A DNA stretch of 64,000 nucleotides from Ottowia sp. (GCF_016703145.1 NZ_JADJCO010000005.1:682001-746000); one strand, 5' to 3'; shown: positions 40,811-52,336, counted from the first letter of the stretch. Notes: generated by a model not told the origin, from the sequence alone. Numbers and translations are program-made.

Positions 40811-42256
40811 TCAGGCCTCCAGGTCGAACACCGCCAGGCTTTCCACGTGCGCCGTGTGCGGGAACATGTTGACCACGCCGGCCGCCGTGCAACGGTAGCC
40901 GGCCTGGTGCACCAGCAGCCCGGCGTCGCGGGCCAGGGTGGCGGGGTTGCAGCTGACGTAGACGATGCGGCGTGGCGGGCGCCAGCCGTCGCTGCCGGCG
41001 GGCAACGCTTCGGCACCCTCGGCGCCGATGCGGGTCTGGTGGATGGCGGCCAGGGCCTTGACCAGGGCGAAGGCGCCCTCGCGCGGCGGATCGACCAGCC
41101 AGCAGTCGGCGCTGCCGTCGGCCACCAGTTGCGCGGCGCTCATGTCGAATAGGTTTCTTGCTGCGAATTCAGTAGCTGCCAGCGCTTGTCCGGCGCGAGC
41201 TGAAGCCTGATTTCGTTCAAAATTCTGGCGCGCGCGCGCGACCAGGGCCGCGCTGCCTTCCACGCCCAGCACCTGCCCGGCCTGGGTGGCGATGGGCAGG
41301 GTGAAGTTGCCCAGGCCGCAGAACCAGTCGATGACGCGCTCGTGCGGCCGGGCCTGCAGCAGGCGCAGCGCGCGCGTGACGAGGACGCGGTTGATGTGCG
41401 GGTTGACCTGGGTGAAGTCGGTCGGCCGGAAGGGCATGGTGATGCCGAACTCGGGCAGCGCGTAGGCCAGCTCCGGCCCGCCCTCGTCCAGCCGGTGCAC
41501 GGTGTCGGGGCCCTTGGGCTGCAGCCACCACTGCACGCCGTGCGCGGCGGCGAAGTCGCGCAGCTTCTGCTGGTCGCCGCCCGACAGCGGCTCCAGGTGG
41601 CGCAGCACCAGGGCGGTCACGTCGTCGCCGCAGGCCAGCTCGATCTGCGGGCAGGTCTCGCGCGCCTGCAGGCCGAAGACCAGCGCGCGCAGCGGCAGCA
41701 GCAGGCGGCTGACGTGCGGCGGCAGCACGGTGCATTCGCGCATGTCGGCGACGTAGCGGCTCTTGCGCTCGTGAAAGCCGATGAGCACCTCCCCCTTCTT
41801 GTGCACGTGGCGCACCGACAGGCGCGCGCGGTAGCGGTAGCCCCAAGCGGGGCCTTCGATGGGGCGCAGGACGATGTCGGGCCTGACCTTGGCCAGGTGC
41901 CATAGGCCGTCCTCCAGCGCGCGCTGCTTCACGGCGACCTGGGCGGCGGGGTCCAGGTGCTGCATCTTGCAGCCGCCGCAGGCGCCGGCGTGCAGGCCGA
42001 AGTGCGGGCAGCGCGGGCGCACGCGCAGGCTGGAGGGGCGGTGCACCTCGGTCAGCGTGGCGGCTTCCCAGTTGTTCTTGCGGCGGTGGACGCTGGCGCT
42101 GACCAGTTCGCCGGGCAGCGCGCCGTCGATGAACACCACCTTGCCGTCGGGCCGGCGGGCGATGCCCTGCGCATCGATGTCGAGCGCATCGACGTGCAGC
42201 CAGCCGTCGGGCAGCGGCGCGGCGGGCATCGTCGGGTCTGCAAGGTCGTCATTCAT
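40811..42256 (-). CDS. rlmD: 23S rRNA (uracil-1939-C5)-methyltransferase RlmD
   Basis: The protein has 481 residues from ATG42256 (ATG42286 is an alternative). It holds the TRAM-like N-terminus, the 4Fe-4S cluster cysteines (CPHFGLHAGACGGCKMQH and MRECTVLPP), the SAM-binding DWFCGLGNFTLPIA, VDPPREGA and the catalytic YVSCNPATLARD. It uses SAM to make 5-methyluridine at 1939. The segment RNQASARAGQALAATEFAAR is encoded by an in-frame copy of an interspersed repeat (see 41165-41224). First chromosomal gene right of the element. Confidence 0.93.
   Translation of the reverse strand: MNDDLADPTMPAAPLPDGWLHVDALDIDAQGIARRPDGKVVFIDGALPGELVSASVHRRKNNWEAATLTEVHRPSSLRVRPRCPHFGLHAGACGGCKMQHLDPAAQVAVKQRALEDGLWHLAKVRPDIVLRPIEGPAWGYRYRARLSVRHVHKKGEVLIGFHERKSRYVADMRECTVLPPHVSRLLLPLRALVFGLQARETCPQIELACGDDVTALVLRHLEPLSGGDQQKLRDFAAAHGVQWWLQPKGPDTVHRLDEGGPELAYALPEFGITMPFRPTDFTQVNPHINRVLVTRALRLLQARPHERVIDWFCGLGNFTLPIATQAGQVLGVEGSAALVARARQNFERNQASARAGQALAATEFAARNLFDMSAAQLVADGSADCWLVDPPREGAFALVKALAAIHQTRIGAEGAEALPAGSDGWRPPRRIVYVSCNPATLARDAGLLVHQAGYRCTAAGVVNMFPHTAHVESLAVFDLEA
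41165..41224. repeat. Interspersed repeat copy inside rlmD
   Basis: The 60 bp contain CAGTAGCTGCCAGCGCTTG and TGATTTCGTTCAAAATT, matching the intergenic copies at 57458 and 62358 (reverse) and the one in parC (46748). It is translated in frame within a variable loop of RlmD between conserved motifs. Confidence 0.6.
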
Positions 42257-42345
42257 GGTCAAAACAGGCAAATGCTGGCGTCCCATCTTCGCTGCCAGCT
42301 GTCAAAACAGTAGTCATCGCCCCGCTCTCCCCAGCGCCGAAAGCA

Positions 42346-42372
42346 CAACGGGCGCTGCGAGAGCGCCCGTTG
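42346..42372 (-). terminator. Candidate terminator of the surE-pcm-nlpD genes
   Basis: 11-bp perfect stem CAACGGGCGCT/AGCGCCCGTTG with a 5-nt loop, 21 bp after the nlpD stop. On the minus strand it is followed by TGCTTT, a weak U-tract. Confidence 0.55.
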
Positions 42373-42393
42373 CCGGCCCGTGCGGCGCCGCCG

Positions 42394-43272
42394 TCAGCGC
42401 GACGGCAGGTAGCGCGCCGGATCGACCGGCTTGCCGGAGCGGCGGATCTCGAAATGCAGCTTGACGCGGTCGGCGTCGGTGGAGCCCATCTCGGCGATCT
42501 TCTGGCCCTTCTTGACGTTCTGGTCTTCCTTGACCAGCAGCGTGCGGTTGTGCGCGTAGGCCGTCAGGAAGGTGTTGTTGTGCTTCAGGATGACCAGGTT
42601 GCCGTAGCCGCGCAGGCCCGCGCCGGCATAGACCACGCGGCCGTCGGCGGCGGCCAGCACCGGGTCGCCCGCCTTGCCGGCGATGCCCAGGCCCTTGTTC
42701 TTGGCCTCGTCGAAGCCGGCGATCAGCGCGCCGCTGGCGGGCCAGATGAAATCGACGTCGTCGGCGCCAGCCGTAGGCGGCGGCGGTGGCGAAGCCGGCA
42801 ATGGCGCCGGCGCCGGCGAGGCAGCGCCCCCCGGCGTGGTCTGCGTGGCCACGGGCACGGGCGGCTTGTTGCCGGGCGCGGGAGCCGCCGGCGTGCCAGG
42901 AGCGCGCCCGTCGGTAATGATGGCCGGCGCCGCGGCCACGGCGCCCGTCGGCGGCACCACGCGCAGCACCTGGCCCACCTCGATCACGTTGGGGTTGTCC
43001 AGGGTGTTCCAGCGCACGATCTCGCGCCAAGGCTGGTTCACCTCGGTGGCGATCTTCATGATCGTGTCGCCCGCCCGGACGGTGTAGTAGCCCGGCTTGC
43101 CCGCGTTCTCGGCGCCGGGCAGCGTGGCAGGGTCCACGGTGCCGACGATGGCGGGGGTGCCCAGGCCTCGGTCCTCGACCGGCGCGCGCGTGACGGACGT
43201 GGAGGAACACCCAGCCAGCACGGCGGCCGCCAGGGTCATCGAAATCCAAGTCTTGCGACCTGACAACTGCAT
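42394..43272 (-). CDS. nlpD: NlpD-like murein hydrolase activator lipoprotein
   Basis: The protein has 292 residues from ATG43272 (GGAAGG 6 nt upstream). Signal and lipobox: MTLAAAVLAGCSS. A LysM domain spans about 60-106 (GYYTVRAGDTIMKIATEVNQ), a Pro/Ala-rich linker follows, and a LytM/M23 domain ends the protein (GYGNLVILKHNNTFLTAYAH; KLHFEIRRSGKPVDPARYL). The first zinc-binding His of active M23 enzymes is replaced (NKGLGIAGK), as in NlpD/EnvC regulators that activate amidases at the septum. Gene order surE-pcm-nlpD is conserved in proteobacteria. Confidence 0.9.
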   Translation of the reverse strand: MQLSGRKTWISMTLAAAVLAGCSSTSVTRAPVEDRGLGTPAIVGTVDPATLPGAENAGKPGYYTVRAGDTIMKIATEVNQPWREIVRWNTLDNPNVIEVGQVLRVVPPTGAVAAAPAIITDGRAPGTPAAPAPGNKPPVPVATQTTPGGAASPAPAPLPASPPPPPTAGADDVDFIWPASGALIAGFDEAKNKGLGIAGKAGDPVLAAADGRVVYAGAGLRGYGNLVILKHNNTFLTAYAHNRTLLVKEDQNVKKGQKIAEMGSTDADRVKLHFEIRRSGKPVDPARYLPSR

Positions 43273-43290
43273 AGATACCTTCCTTTTGCC

Positions 43291-43917
43291 CTAGGCAATA
43301 CCGGATTTTAGTGGCACGAAGTTGACGGTCTCCAGAATGGTCTGCTGAATCCCCTGGCGCGACTTGTCCACCACCACCAGCGCCTGCTGCGACGGCCCGT
43401 GGACGATGGGCGCCACGATGCGTCCGCCGTAGGCCAGTTGCTCGATCCATGCCTCGGGCACGGCCTCCCCGCCCGCGGCGGCGATGATGCCGGCGTAGGG
43501 CGCGCCTTTGGCGAAGCCGGCCATGCCGTCGCCCAGGATCAGGTGCACGTTGGCCACGCGCAGCGGGCGCAGGTTGGCGCGGGCCTTCTCGTGCAGCTCG
43601 CGCAGGCGCTCGATGCTGTAGACCTCGCTGGCGAGCTGGCCCAGCACCAGCGCCTGGTAGCCGCAGCCGGTGCCGATGTCGAGCACGCGGCCCAGCCGGC
43701 CACCTTCGCCGCGCAAGCCGCCCTGCATCAGCAGCTCGGCCATGCGTGCCACCACGCTGGGCTTGGAGATGGTCTGGCCCAGGCCGATCGGCAGCGCGGT
43801 GTCTTCGTAGGCCTGCGGCACCAGCGCGCCGTCGACGAAGTGGTGCCGGTCCACCGCGCCCATGGCGCCCAGCACCTGCGCATCGCGGATGCCCTCGGCC
43901 GCCAGCAGCTGCACCAT
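43291..43917 (-). CDS. pcm: Protein-L-isoaspartate O-methyltransferase
   Basis: The protein has 208 residues from ATG43917. Motifs: ALPIGLGQTISKPSVVARM (substrate loop), VLDIGTGCGYQALVLGQL (SAM site), YSIERLRELHEKARANL, and the C-terminal NFVPLKSG. It repairs isoaspartyl residues in damaged proteins. An N-terminal extension usual in relatives is visible upstream (ARIDLGSGAKPPVGAAV) but in a frame with no start; the expected start ATG44092, overlapping the surE stop, is one base out of frame near 44,063. The catalytic domain is complete either way. Confidence 0.9.
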   Translation of the reverse strand: MVQLLAAEGIRDAQVLGAMGAVDRHHFVDGALVPQAYEDTALPIGLGQTISKPSVVARMAELLMQGGLRGEGGRLGRVLDIGTGCGYQALVLGQLASEVYSIERLRELHEKARANLRPLRVANVHLILGDGMAGFAKGAPYAGIIAAAGGEAVPEAWIEQLAYGGRIVAPIVHGPSQQALVVVDKSRQGIQQTILETVNFVPLKSGIA

Positions 43918-44092
43918 GCGCGCGCGCGCCGGGATGGGGTCGCGCGACTGCGAGGGCAGCGGCGCGGCGGCGCCCGGGCCGGATGCGGACGCGGGCGGTG
44001 GCGGCGGACGGACAGCGGCGCCGACGGGCGGCTTGGCGCCCGATCCCAGGTCGATGCGGGCCGGAAGCCCGGGCGCGGCGGCGGCGCGGCCA

Positions 44093-44863
44093 TCAGCCCT
44101 GCCCTCCGGCCAGCATGTGGTTCAGGCCCTGCGCCCAGTAGGCCAGCGCGTCGTGGTCGGTCAAGTCCACCTTGAGCGGCGTGATGGCCACGTGTCCCTG
44201 CGCGGTGGCGTGGAAGTCCGTGCCCTCGCTGGCGTCCAGCGCCGCGCCGGCGCCGCCGATCCAGTACATCGTGTCGCCGCGCGGGCTGGGCATGGTGATC
44301 ACCTTCTCGGCCGCGTGGCGGCGGCCCAAGCGGCAGACCTTGGGCGGCTTGACCTGATCGACCGGCAGGTTCGGGATGTTCACGTTCAGCAGCCACGGCC
44401 TGCCGCCTTCGAGCTGGTGGGCGCCGATGCGCCGCACCAGGTCGGCCGCGACGGCGGCGCAGGCGTCGATGTGGGCCCAGCCCTTGTCGATCTGCGAGAA
44501 CGCGATCGCCGGGATGCCGAACAGGTAGCCTTCCATCGCCGCGCCCACGGTGCCCGAGTAGATGGTGTCGTCGCCCATGTTGGCGCCGTTGTTGATGCCG
44601 GAGACCACCAGGTCGGGCCGGTAATCCAGCAGGCCGGTGAGCGCGATGTGCACGCAGTCGGCCGGGGTGCCGTTGACGTAGCGAAAGCCATTGGCCGCGC
44701 GGTGCACGTACAGCGGCGAGTGCAGCGTGAGCGCATTGGACTTGGCGCTGTTGTTGTGCTCGGGCGCGACGACCTCGACCTCGGCGAAGGTCCGCAGCGC
44801 ATCGTGCAGAGCCACGATGCCCTGGGCCTGGAAGCCATCGTCGTTGCAGAGAAGAATCTTCAT
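44093..44863 (-). CDS. surE: 5'/3'-nucleotidase SurE
   Basis: The protein has 256 residues from ATG44863. MKILLCNDDGFQAQGI supplies the metal-binding NDDG near residues 7-10; VVAPEHNNSAKSNALTL and VVSGINNGANMGDDTIYSGT complete the SurE site. It hydrolyses nucleoside monophosphates and is linked to stationary-phase survival. It heads the surE-pcm-nlpD set and is divergent from the quinone oxidoreductase gene across 154 bp. Confidence 0.94.
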   Translation of the reverse strand: MKILLCNDDGFQAQGIVALHDALRTFAEVEVVAPEHNNSAKSNALTLHSPLYVHRAANGFRYVNGTPADCVHIALTGLLDYRPDLVVSGINNGANMGDDTIYSGTVGAAMEGYLFGIPAIAFSQIDKGWAHIDACAAVAADLVRRIGAHQLEGGRPWLLNVNIPNLPVDQVKPPKVCRLGRRHAAEKVITMPSPRGDTMYWIGGAGAALDASEGTDFHATAQGHVAITPLKVDLTDHDALAYWAQGLNHMLAGGQG

Positions 44864-45017
44864 CGTTGGGCGGCTGACATGCAACCGATTGTAGGGGGGC
44901 ATCCCGGGGCGTCGGCCACCGTCGCTCGCGTGACGCTCGGAAGGGTTCGGAGGGAATGACAAGCCTCTATGATCGGCGCGGACACCCCCACCGGACAACC
45001 CCCAAGGAGATTCCCGC

Positions 45018-45995
45018 ATGCACGCATGGCTCTGCGAAAACCCCGTCGGCGTCGACGCCCTGACCTGGAAGGAGCTGCCCACGCCGAAGCCCGGCAAGGG
45101 CCAGGTGCTGATTCGCATCCAGGCGGCCAGCCTGAACTTCCCCGACCTGCTGATCGTGCAGAACAAGTACCAGACGAAGCCCGAGCTGCCCTTCGTGCCC
45201 GGCTCCGAGTACGCCGGCGTGATCGAGGCCGTGGGCGAAAACGTGACCAACCTGAAGGTCGGCCAGACCGTGGCCTGCCTGTCGGGCACGGGCGGCTTCG
45301 GCACCCACACGCTGGCGCCGGCCAATCTGTGCATGCCGCTGCCGCCGGGCTTTCCGCCGGTGGACGCGGCGGCCTTCATCATGATCTACGCCACCAGCCA
45401 CCACGCGCTGATCGATCGCGGCCAGCTCAAGGCCGGCGAGACCGTGCTGGTGCTGGGCGCGGCCGGCGGCGTCGGCATGTCGGCGATCCAGATCGCCAAG
45501 ATCGCCGGCGCCAAGGTGATCGCCGCCGCCTCCACCGACGAGAAATGCGCGTTCTGCAAGTCGCTGGGCGCCGACGAAACCATCAACTACACCACGCAGG
45601 ACCTGCGCGAGCGCCTGAAGGAGCTGACCGGCGGCAAGGGCCCCGACTTGATCTACGACCCGGTCGGCGGCGACTTCACCGAGCCGGCCTTCCGCTCGAT
45701 TGCCTGGCGCGGGCGGCACCTGATCATCGGCTTCGCCGCCGGGGACATTCCGGCGCTCAAGATCAACCTGCCGCTGATCAAGGGCGCCAGCTTGGTGGGC
45801 GTGTTCTGGGGCGAGTTCGCGCGCCGCGAGCCGCGGGCCAACGCGGCCATGATGGAGGAACTGGCCACCTGGTACGCGCAAGGCAGGATCAAGCCGCAGA
45901 TCGACCGCCAGATGCCGATGAGCGAGCTGAAGGCCGCCTACGCCCGCATGGGCTCGCGCGAGGTGCGGGGCAAGCTGGTGCTGGTCAACGAGTGA
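45018..45995 (+). CDS. NADPH:quinone oxidoreductase family protein (zinc-free MDR)
   Basis: The protein has 325 residues from ATG45018 with AAGGAG 7 nt upstream. The MDR fold is clear: GRoES-like part with LNFPDLLIVQNKYQ and PFVPGSEYAGVIEAVGENV, and nucleotide motif VLGAAGGVGMSAIQIAK around residues 150-166. Zinc-binding cysteines of alcohol dehydrogenases are absent, as in quinone oxidoreductases. It probably reduces quinones or enones with NADPH; exact substrate not predictable. Confidence 0.88.
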   Translation: MHAWLCENPVGVDALTWKELPTPKPGKGQVLIRIQAASLNFPDLLIVQNKYQTKPELPFVPGSEYAGVIEAVGENVTNLKVGQTVACLSGTGGFGTHTLAPANLCMPLPPGFPPVDAAAFIMIYATSHHALIDRGQLKAGETVLVLGAAGGVGMSAIQIAKIAGAKVIAAASTDEKCAFCKSLGADETINYTTQDLRERLKELTGGKGPDLIYDPVGGDFTEPAFRSIAWRGRHLIIGFAAGDIPALKINLPLIKGASLVGVFWGEFARREPRANAAMMEELATWYAQGRIKPQIDRQMPMSELKAAYARMGSREVRGKLVLVNE

Positions 45996-46018
45996 GCCCG
46001 CGGCCACGGCGCGCTGCT

Positions 46019-46204
46019 TCAGCGCCGCTGCCGCCGCTCCCGCGCGCGCCGGGCCTGGCGGCTTTCCTGGGCGCGCGCGGCGGCCTCCTGCTTGGCGCGG
46101 CGCTTGGCGCGCCAGCCGTTCGACAGGCGCCGGCCGAGCCAGGCGCTGCACAGCCCGGTGACGATCGCCACCAGCAGGCCGACGGTGGACAGGTCGAGGT
46201 TCAT
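46019..46204 (-). CDS. Small membrane protein coupled to parC before a MITE insertion
   Basis: The protein has 61 residues from ATG46204: an N-terminal membrane helix (LSTVGLLVAIVTGLCSAWLG) and a strongly basic coiled tail (RAKRRAKQEAAARAQ then RRARERRQRR). No family is named. Deleting the inserted 234-bp element and one AT copy restores TGATG, so its start would overlap the parC stop by one base; this supports the gene being real and formerly in the parE-parC operon. Its own upstream region is now the element's terminal repeat, which may reduce expression. Confidence 0.6.
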   Translation of the reverse strand: MNLDLSTVGLLVAIVTGLCSAWLGRRLSNGWRAKRRAKQEAAARAQESRQARRARERRQRR

Positions 46205-46438
46205 CCTAGAAACGGCAGTTGAACGCGCCCGCCAGTGCCGTGATCGGCGTGGCAGGCAAGGCGGGAGGACGCGGCAGGCTGATGCCTGCAAGGACGAGCA
46301 ACGCCGCATGGCGCGGCGAGCGCGGTGCTGGCGGGCGCGTAGCGCTGCTCCCTCTCCGGTGAGCGTCGGCGAAGCAGCCAAAATCAATGGTCATGCGGCC
46401 TTCCTGAAGATGACGAGCGGTCAACTGCCGTTTCTAGG
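46205..46438. mobile_element. 234-bp MITE-like element with 18-bp perfect terminal inverted repeats
   Basis: Left end CCTAGAAACGGCAGTTGA (46205-46222) and right end TCAACTGCCGTTTCTAGG (46421-46438) are exact inverses. Both ends are flanked by AT (46203-46204 and 46439-46440), a 2-bp target duplication. There is no coding capacity for a transposase. Excision in silico would rejoin parC's stop and the small gene's start as TGATG. The parent insertion-sequence family is not identified. Confidence 0.82.
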
Positions 46439-46439
46439 A

Positions 46440-48833
<2,394 letters not shown>

Positions 48834-48858
48834 GGAAAGAGGAAGTGGAAAAAAGGAG

Positions 48859-49731
48859 TCACTCGGCCGCGGGCAGGGTGTAGCGCACGGGCACCAGCGG
48901 GCTGGCCGCCTCGGGCGCCGGCCCGGGCGCGGGCGCGCCGCCCAGCTCCACCCGCACGCGGCCCTTGACGCGAGAGACGATGGAGGCCACCGGCGGCGTG
49001 CCGGCGGGGGCCGGCGCCGGCTTGAAGGCGGCGTACAGGCCCATCACCGTCCGCACGTAGCCCCGCGTCTCCTTGTAGTTGGGCACCTGACGGCCGGCGC
49101 GCTGCACCGCGCCCTCGCCCGCGTTGTACGCGGCCACGGCCAGCTCGGTGTCACCCTGGAAAAGTTTCAGCAGGTACGCCAGGTAGCGGGTGCCGGCGAG
49201 GATGTTGGTGCGGGGGTCGGTCAGCTTCTGCACCACCGACCGCCCGGCCCCCGGGCGCCCGGGCGGGTCGGCGGCGACGCCGTACTGCGCCGCCGTGGTG
49301 GGCAGCAACTGCATCAGCCCGACGGCCCCTTTGGGCGAAATGGCCGCGGGATCGAACCCCGATTCGGCGGCGATCACGGCTTTGATCAGTCCGTAGTCCA
49401 CCGCGTGCGTCCGGGCCGCCGCCTGGATGTGCTCTCGCACCGCCTTGTAGCCCCGCGACTCGTCCAGGCCGGCAAAGCGCCGCGGCACCGCCTGCGACGG
49501 CGCGCGGGCGGGCGCCGCCGGCCGCGCGCCCAGGTCGAGCCGGGTCAGGTCGTTGCCCTTGAAGAACAGCGTGTAGCGCGCATCGACCTGTTCAGCGGCG
49601 AAGTGCGTCACGCCCTGCGCGTCCACCAAGGCCCACAGGCCGGCGCGCGCCGGAACACTCAAAAACAATAGCGCGACAGACAATGCCAGTGCTGGCCAGC
49701 GCCTGAAAACACTCAAGAAATGGGGGTGCAT
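48859..49731 (-). CDS. Lytic transglycosylase with SLT domain
   Basis: The protein has 290 residues from ATG49731. A signal peptide (WPALALSVALLFLSVPARA) is followed by a DUF4124-like short segment (GLWALVDAQGVTHFAAEQV) and the SLT domain: KAVIAAESGFDPAAISPKGA with the catalytic Glu, GLMQLLPTTAAQYGV, and VAAYNAGEGAVQRAG. It cleaves peptidoglycan to anhydromuropeptides in the periplasm. It lies between parE and parC on the same strand, 5 nt after parE and 25 nt before parC's start, so the three are co-transcribed, a placement seen in related bacteria. Confidence 0.9.
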   Translation of the reverse strand: MHPHFLSVFRRWPALALSVALLFLSVPARAGLWALVDAQGVTHFAAEQVDARYTLFFKGNDLTRLDLGARPAAPARAPSQAVPRRFAGLDESRGYKAVREHIQAAARTHAVDYGLIKAVIAAESGFDPAAISPKGAVGLMQLLPTTAAQYGVAADPPGRPGAGRSVVQKLTDPRTNILAGTRYLAYLLKLFQGDTELAVAAYNAGEGAVQRAGRQVPNYKETRGYVRTVMGLYAAFKPAPAPAGTPPVASIVSRVKGRVRVELGGAPAPGPAPEAASPLVPVRYTLPAAE

Positions 49732-49736
49732 GAAGG

Positions 49737-51713
49737 TCAAATGTCAATGTCCACGGCGTCGCCGTGCAGTTCCATCAGCTCGCGGCGCGCGGCGGCCTCG
49801 CCCTTGCCCATGAGCTTGGTCATCTCCGCCGCCGTGCGGCTGGCGTCGAATGCCCCCAGCCGCACCGGCAGCAAGCGGCGGGTGTCGGGGTTGAGCGTGG
49901 TTTCCCACAACTGTTCCGCGTTCATCTCGCCCAGGCCCTTGAAGCGGCTGATGGTCCATTTTCCTTCAGGCACGCCATCCTTGCGCAGCTTGTCCAGGAT
50001 GGCGGTCAGCTCGCCCTCGTCCAGCGCGTACAGCTTGGCGGCCGGCTTCCTGCCGCGCGCCGGCGCATCGACGCGGAACAGCGGCGGGCGCGCCACGAAC
50101 ACGTGCCCGGTATCGATCAGGCGCGGGAAGTGGCGGAAGAACAGCGTCAGCAGCAGCACCTGGATGTGCGCGCCGTCCACGTCGGCGTCCGACAGGATGC
50201 AGATTTTGCCGTAGCGCAGCGCCGACAGATCGGGCTCGTCCTGCGGCCCGTGCGGGTCGACGCCGATGGCCACCGAGATGTCGTGGATCTCGGTGTTGGC
50301 GAACAGCCGGTCGCGCTCGACCTCCCAGGTGTTCAGCACCTTGCCGCGCAGCGGCAGCACCGCCTGCGTCTCCTTGTCGCGGCCCATCTTGGCGCTGCCG
50401 CCGGCCGAGTCGCCCTCGACCAGGAAGACCTCGTTCAGCGCGAGGTCGCGGCTTTCGCAATCCGTCAGCTTGCCGGGCAACACGGCCACGCCGCTGCCCT
50501 TGCGCTTCTCGACCTTCTGGCCGGCGCGCTGGCGGCTCTGCGCGGCCTTGATGGCCAGCTCGGCCAGGCGCTTGCCGTGCTCCACGTGCTGGTTCAGCCA
50601 CAACTCCAGCGCGGGCCGGACGTAGCCCGACACCAGCCGCACCGCGTCGCGCGAGTTCAGGCGCTCCTTGATCTGGCCCTGGAACTGCGGGTCGAGCACC
50701 TTGGCCGACAGCACGTAGCTGGCGCGCGCGAACACGTCCTCGGGCATCAGCTTGACGCCCTTCGGCAGCAGCGCGTGCAGCTCGATGAAGCCCTTGACGG
50801 CCTGGAACAGCCCGTCGCGCAGCCCGCTGTCGTGCGTGCCGCCCGCCGTGGTGGGGATCAGGTTGACGTAGCTCTCACGCACCGGCGCGCCGTCCTCGGT
50901 GAAGGCCACGGCCCACTGCGCGCCCTCGCCCTCGGCGAAGCTCTCGGCGTCCTTGCCGGCCCAGCCCTCGCCCTCGAAGACGGGGATCACGGGCTCGGCC
51001 GGCAGCGTCTGCTCCAGGTAGTCGCGCAGGCCGCCCTTGTACTGCCAGCTCCGCGTGTCCTTCTTCTTCTCGTCGATGAGCTGCACCGTCACGCCGGGCA
51101 TCAGCACCGCCTTGCTGCGCAGCAGGTGCGTCAGCTCGGCCAGGGGCAGGTGGGGCGATTCGAAGTATTTCGGGTCGGGCCACACGCGCACCGTGGTGCC
51201 TTGCTTGCGGTCGCCCTCGGCCTGCTTGCGCAGGTGCAGCTTCTCGACCACATCGCCGCCCTCGAAGGCCAGGGTGGCGACCATGCCCTCGCGATGGCTG
51301 GCCACCTCCATGCGCTTGCCCAGCGCGTTGGTGACCGACACGCCCACGCCGTGCAGCCCGCCGGAGAAGCTGTAGGCGCCGCCCTTGCCCTTGTCGAACT
51401 TGCCGCCGGCGTGCAGGCGGGTGAAGACCAGTTCCAGCACCGGCGCCTGCTCCTCGGGGTGCAGGCCGTAGGGAATGCCGCGGCCGTCGTCTTCGACGCC
51501 GACCGAGCCGTCAGCGTGCAGCGCGACCTTGATCTTCTTGCCGAAGCCGGCCAGCGCCTCGTCGGCGGCGTTGTCGATCACCTCCTGGATGACGTGCAGC
51601 GGGTTGTCGGTGCGGGTGTACATGCCCGGCCGCTGCTTGACGGGCTCCAGGCCCTTGAGGACGCGGATCGAACCTTCCGAGTAGGCCGGGACAGTCGTGG
51701 GGGAAGTTGCCAT
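49737..51713 (-). CDS. parE: DNA topoisomerase IV subunit B
   Basis: The protein has 658 residues from ATG51713, full length. GHKL ATPase motifs: VIDNAADEALAGFG, VEDDGRGIPYG, SGGLHGVGVSVTNALGKR; Toprim motifs: LVEGDSAGGSAKMGRD and CILSDADVDGAHIQVLLLT; QKVEKRKGSG lies between. It pairs with ParC to decatenate chromosomes. The AT-rich stretch 51,745-51,770 upstream is a likely promoter (TATATA on the minus strand). Confidence 0.95.
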   Translation of the reverse strand: MATSPTTVPAYSEGSIRVLKGLEPVKQRPGMYTRTDNPLHVIQEVIDNAADEALAGFGKKIKVALHADGSVGVEDDGRGIPYGLHPEEQAPVLELVFTRLHAGGKFDKGKGGAYSFSGGLHGVGVSVTNALGKRMEVASHREGMVATLAFEGGDVVEKLHLRKQAEGDRKQGTTVRVWPDPKYFESPHLPLAELTHLLRSKAVLMPGVTVQLIDEKKKDTRSWQYKGGLRDYLEQTLPAEPVIPVFEGEGWAGKDAESFAEGEGAQWAVAFTEDGAPVRESYVNLIPTTAGGTHDSGLRDGLFQAVKGFIELHALLPKGVKLMPEDVFARASYVLSAKVLDPQFQGQIKERLNSRDAVRLVSGYVRPALELWLNQHVEHGKRLAELAIKAAQSRQRAGQKVEKRKGSGVAVLPGKLTDCESRDLALNEVFLVEGDSAGGSAKMGRDKETQAVLPLRGKVLNTWEVERDRLFANTEIHDISVAIGVDPHGPQDEPDLSALRYGKICILSDADVDGAHIQVLLLTLFFRHFPRLIDTGHVFVARPPLFRVDAPARGRKPAAKLYALDEGELTAILDKLRKDGVPEGKWTISRFKGLGEMNAEQLWETTLNPDTRRLLPVRLGAFDASRTAAEMTKLMGKGEAAARRELMELHGDAVDIDI

Positions 51714-51845
51714 GGCGATGGATTGTAGTCAGCCGCCCCGCAAGACTGTATATAAATCCATATTTCACCCCAGCCCACGAGGACGCATGGCTGCGGTCGG
51801 CGGGATAATGGCCGCTCCTTCACTCTGTCCTGCGCGAGGCACGCG

Positions 51846-52317
51846 ATGGCCGGGGCAGAGGACCGGCACGTGACGGTGGCCGGCAACCTGTTCGTGGCCC
51901 TGCGCCAGCACTTGCGCGGCACGCCCTGCCACACCTTCATCAGCGACCTGAGGCTGCACGTGGCGGAATCGAACGCCTATTTCTATCCCGACCTGATGGT
52001 GACCTGCCATGCGCAGGACCATGCCTCGCGCCAGTCCAAATCGCAGCCGGCGCTGATCGCCGAAGTGCTCTCCGCCCAGCACCGGCAGCCATGACCGGGG
52101 CGTGAAGTTCGCGCACTACCGCCGCATCGCCAGCCCGCGCAAGTGCGCGCTGGTGGACAGCGATCCGCGCAGCGCCGACGTCTACCGCAAGGGCGCCGAT
52201 GGCCTATGGGTGCTGCACCCCTTCGCCATGGGCGAGACGGTGGAACTGGCCAGCGTCGAGTTGCGAATCCCGGCCGCCGACCTGTTCGCCGACATCGATC
52301 CGCCTGCCGCCGCTTGA
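51846..52317 (+). pseudogene. Uma2-family putative endonuclease remnant
   Basis: MAGAEDRHVTVAGNLFVALR matches Uma2/DUF820 from about residue 35 on; the first 30 residues of the family are missing upstream. The frame breaks at 52,071-52,077 (one extra C): VLS then PSTGSHDRGVKFAHYRR in the next frame, running to ALVDSDPRSADVYRKGADG and the end at 52317. Uma2 proteins have a PD-(D/E)XK-like fold (here YFYPDLMVTC then IAEVLS). It is truncated and shifted, so not functional. Its right boundary abuts the tctC remnant, marking a deletion or insertion joint. Confidence 0.75.
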
Positions 52318-52336
52318 GCGGCGCCGCCACGGGTTT

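Noticed and set aside
51745..51775. LexA box upstream of parE (CTGTATATAAATCCAT)
   Set aside because: The left half matches but the required ACAG at the right half is absent.
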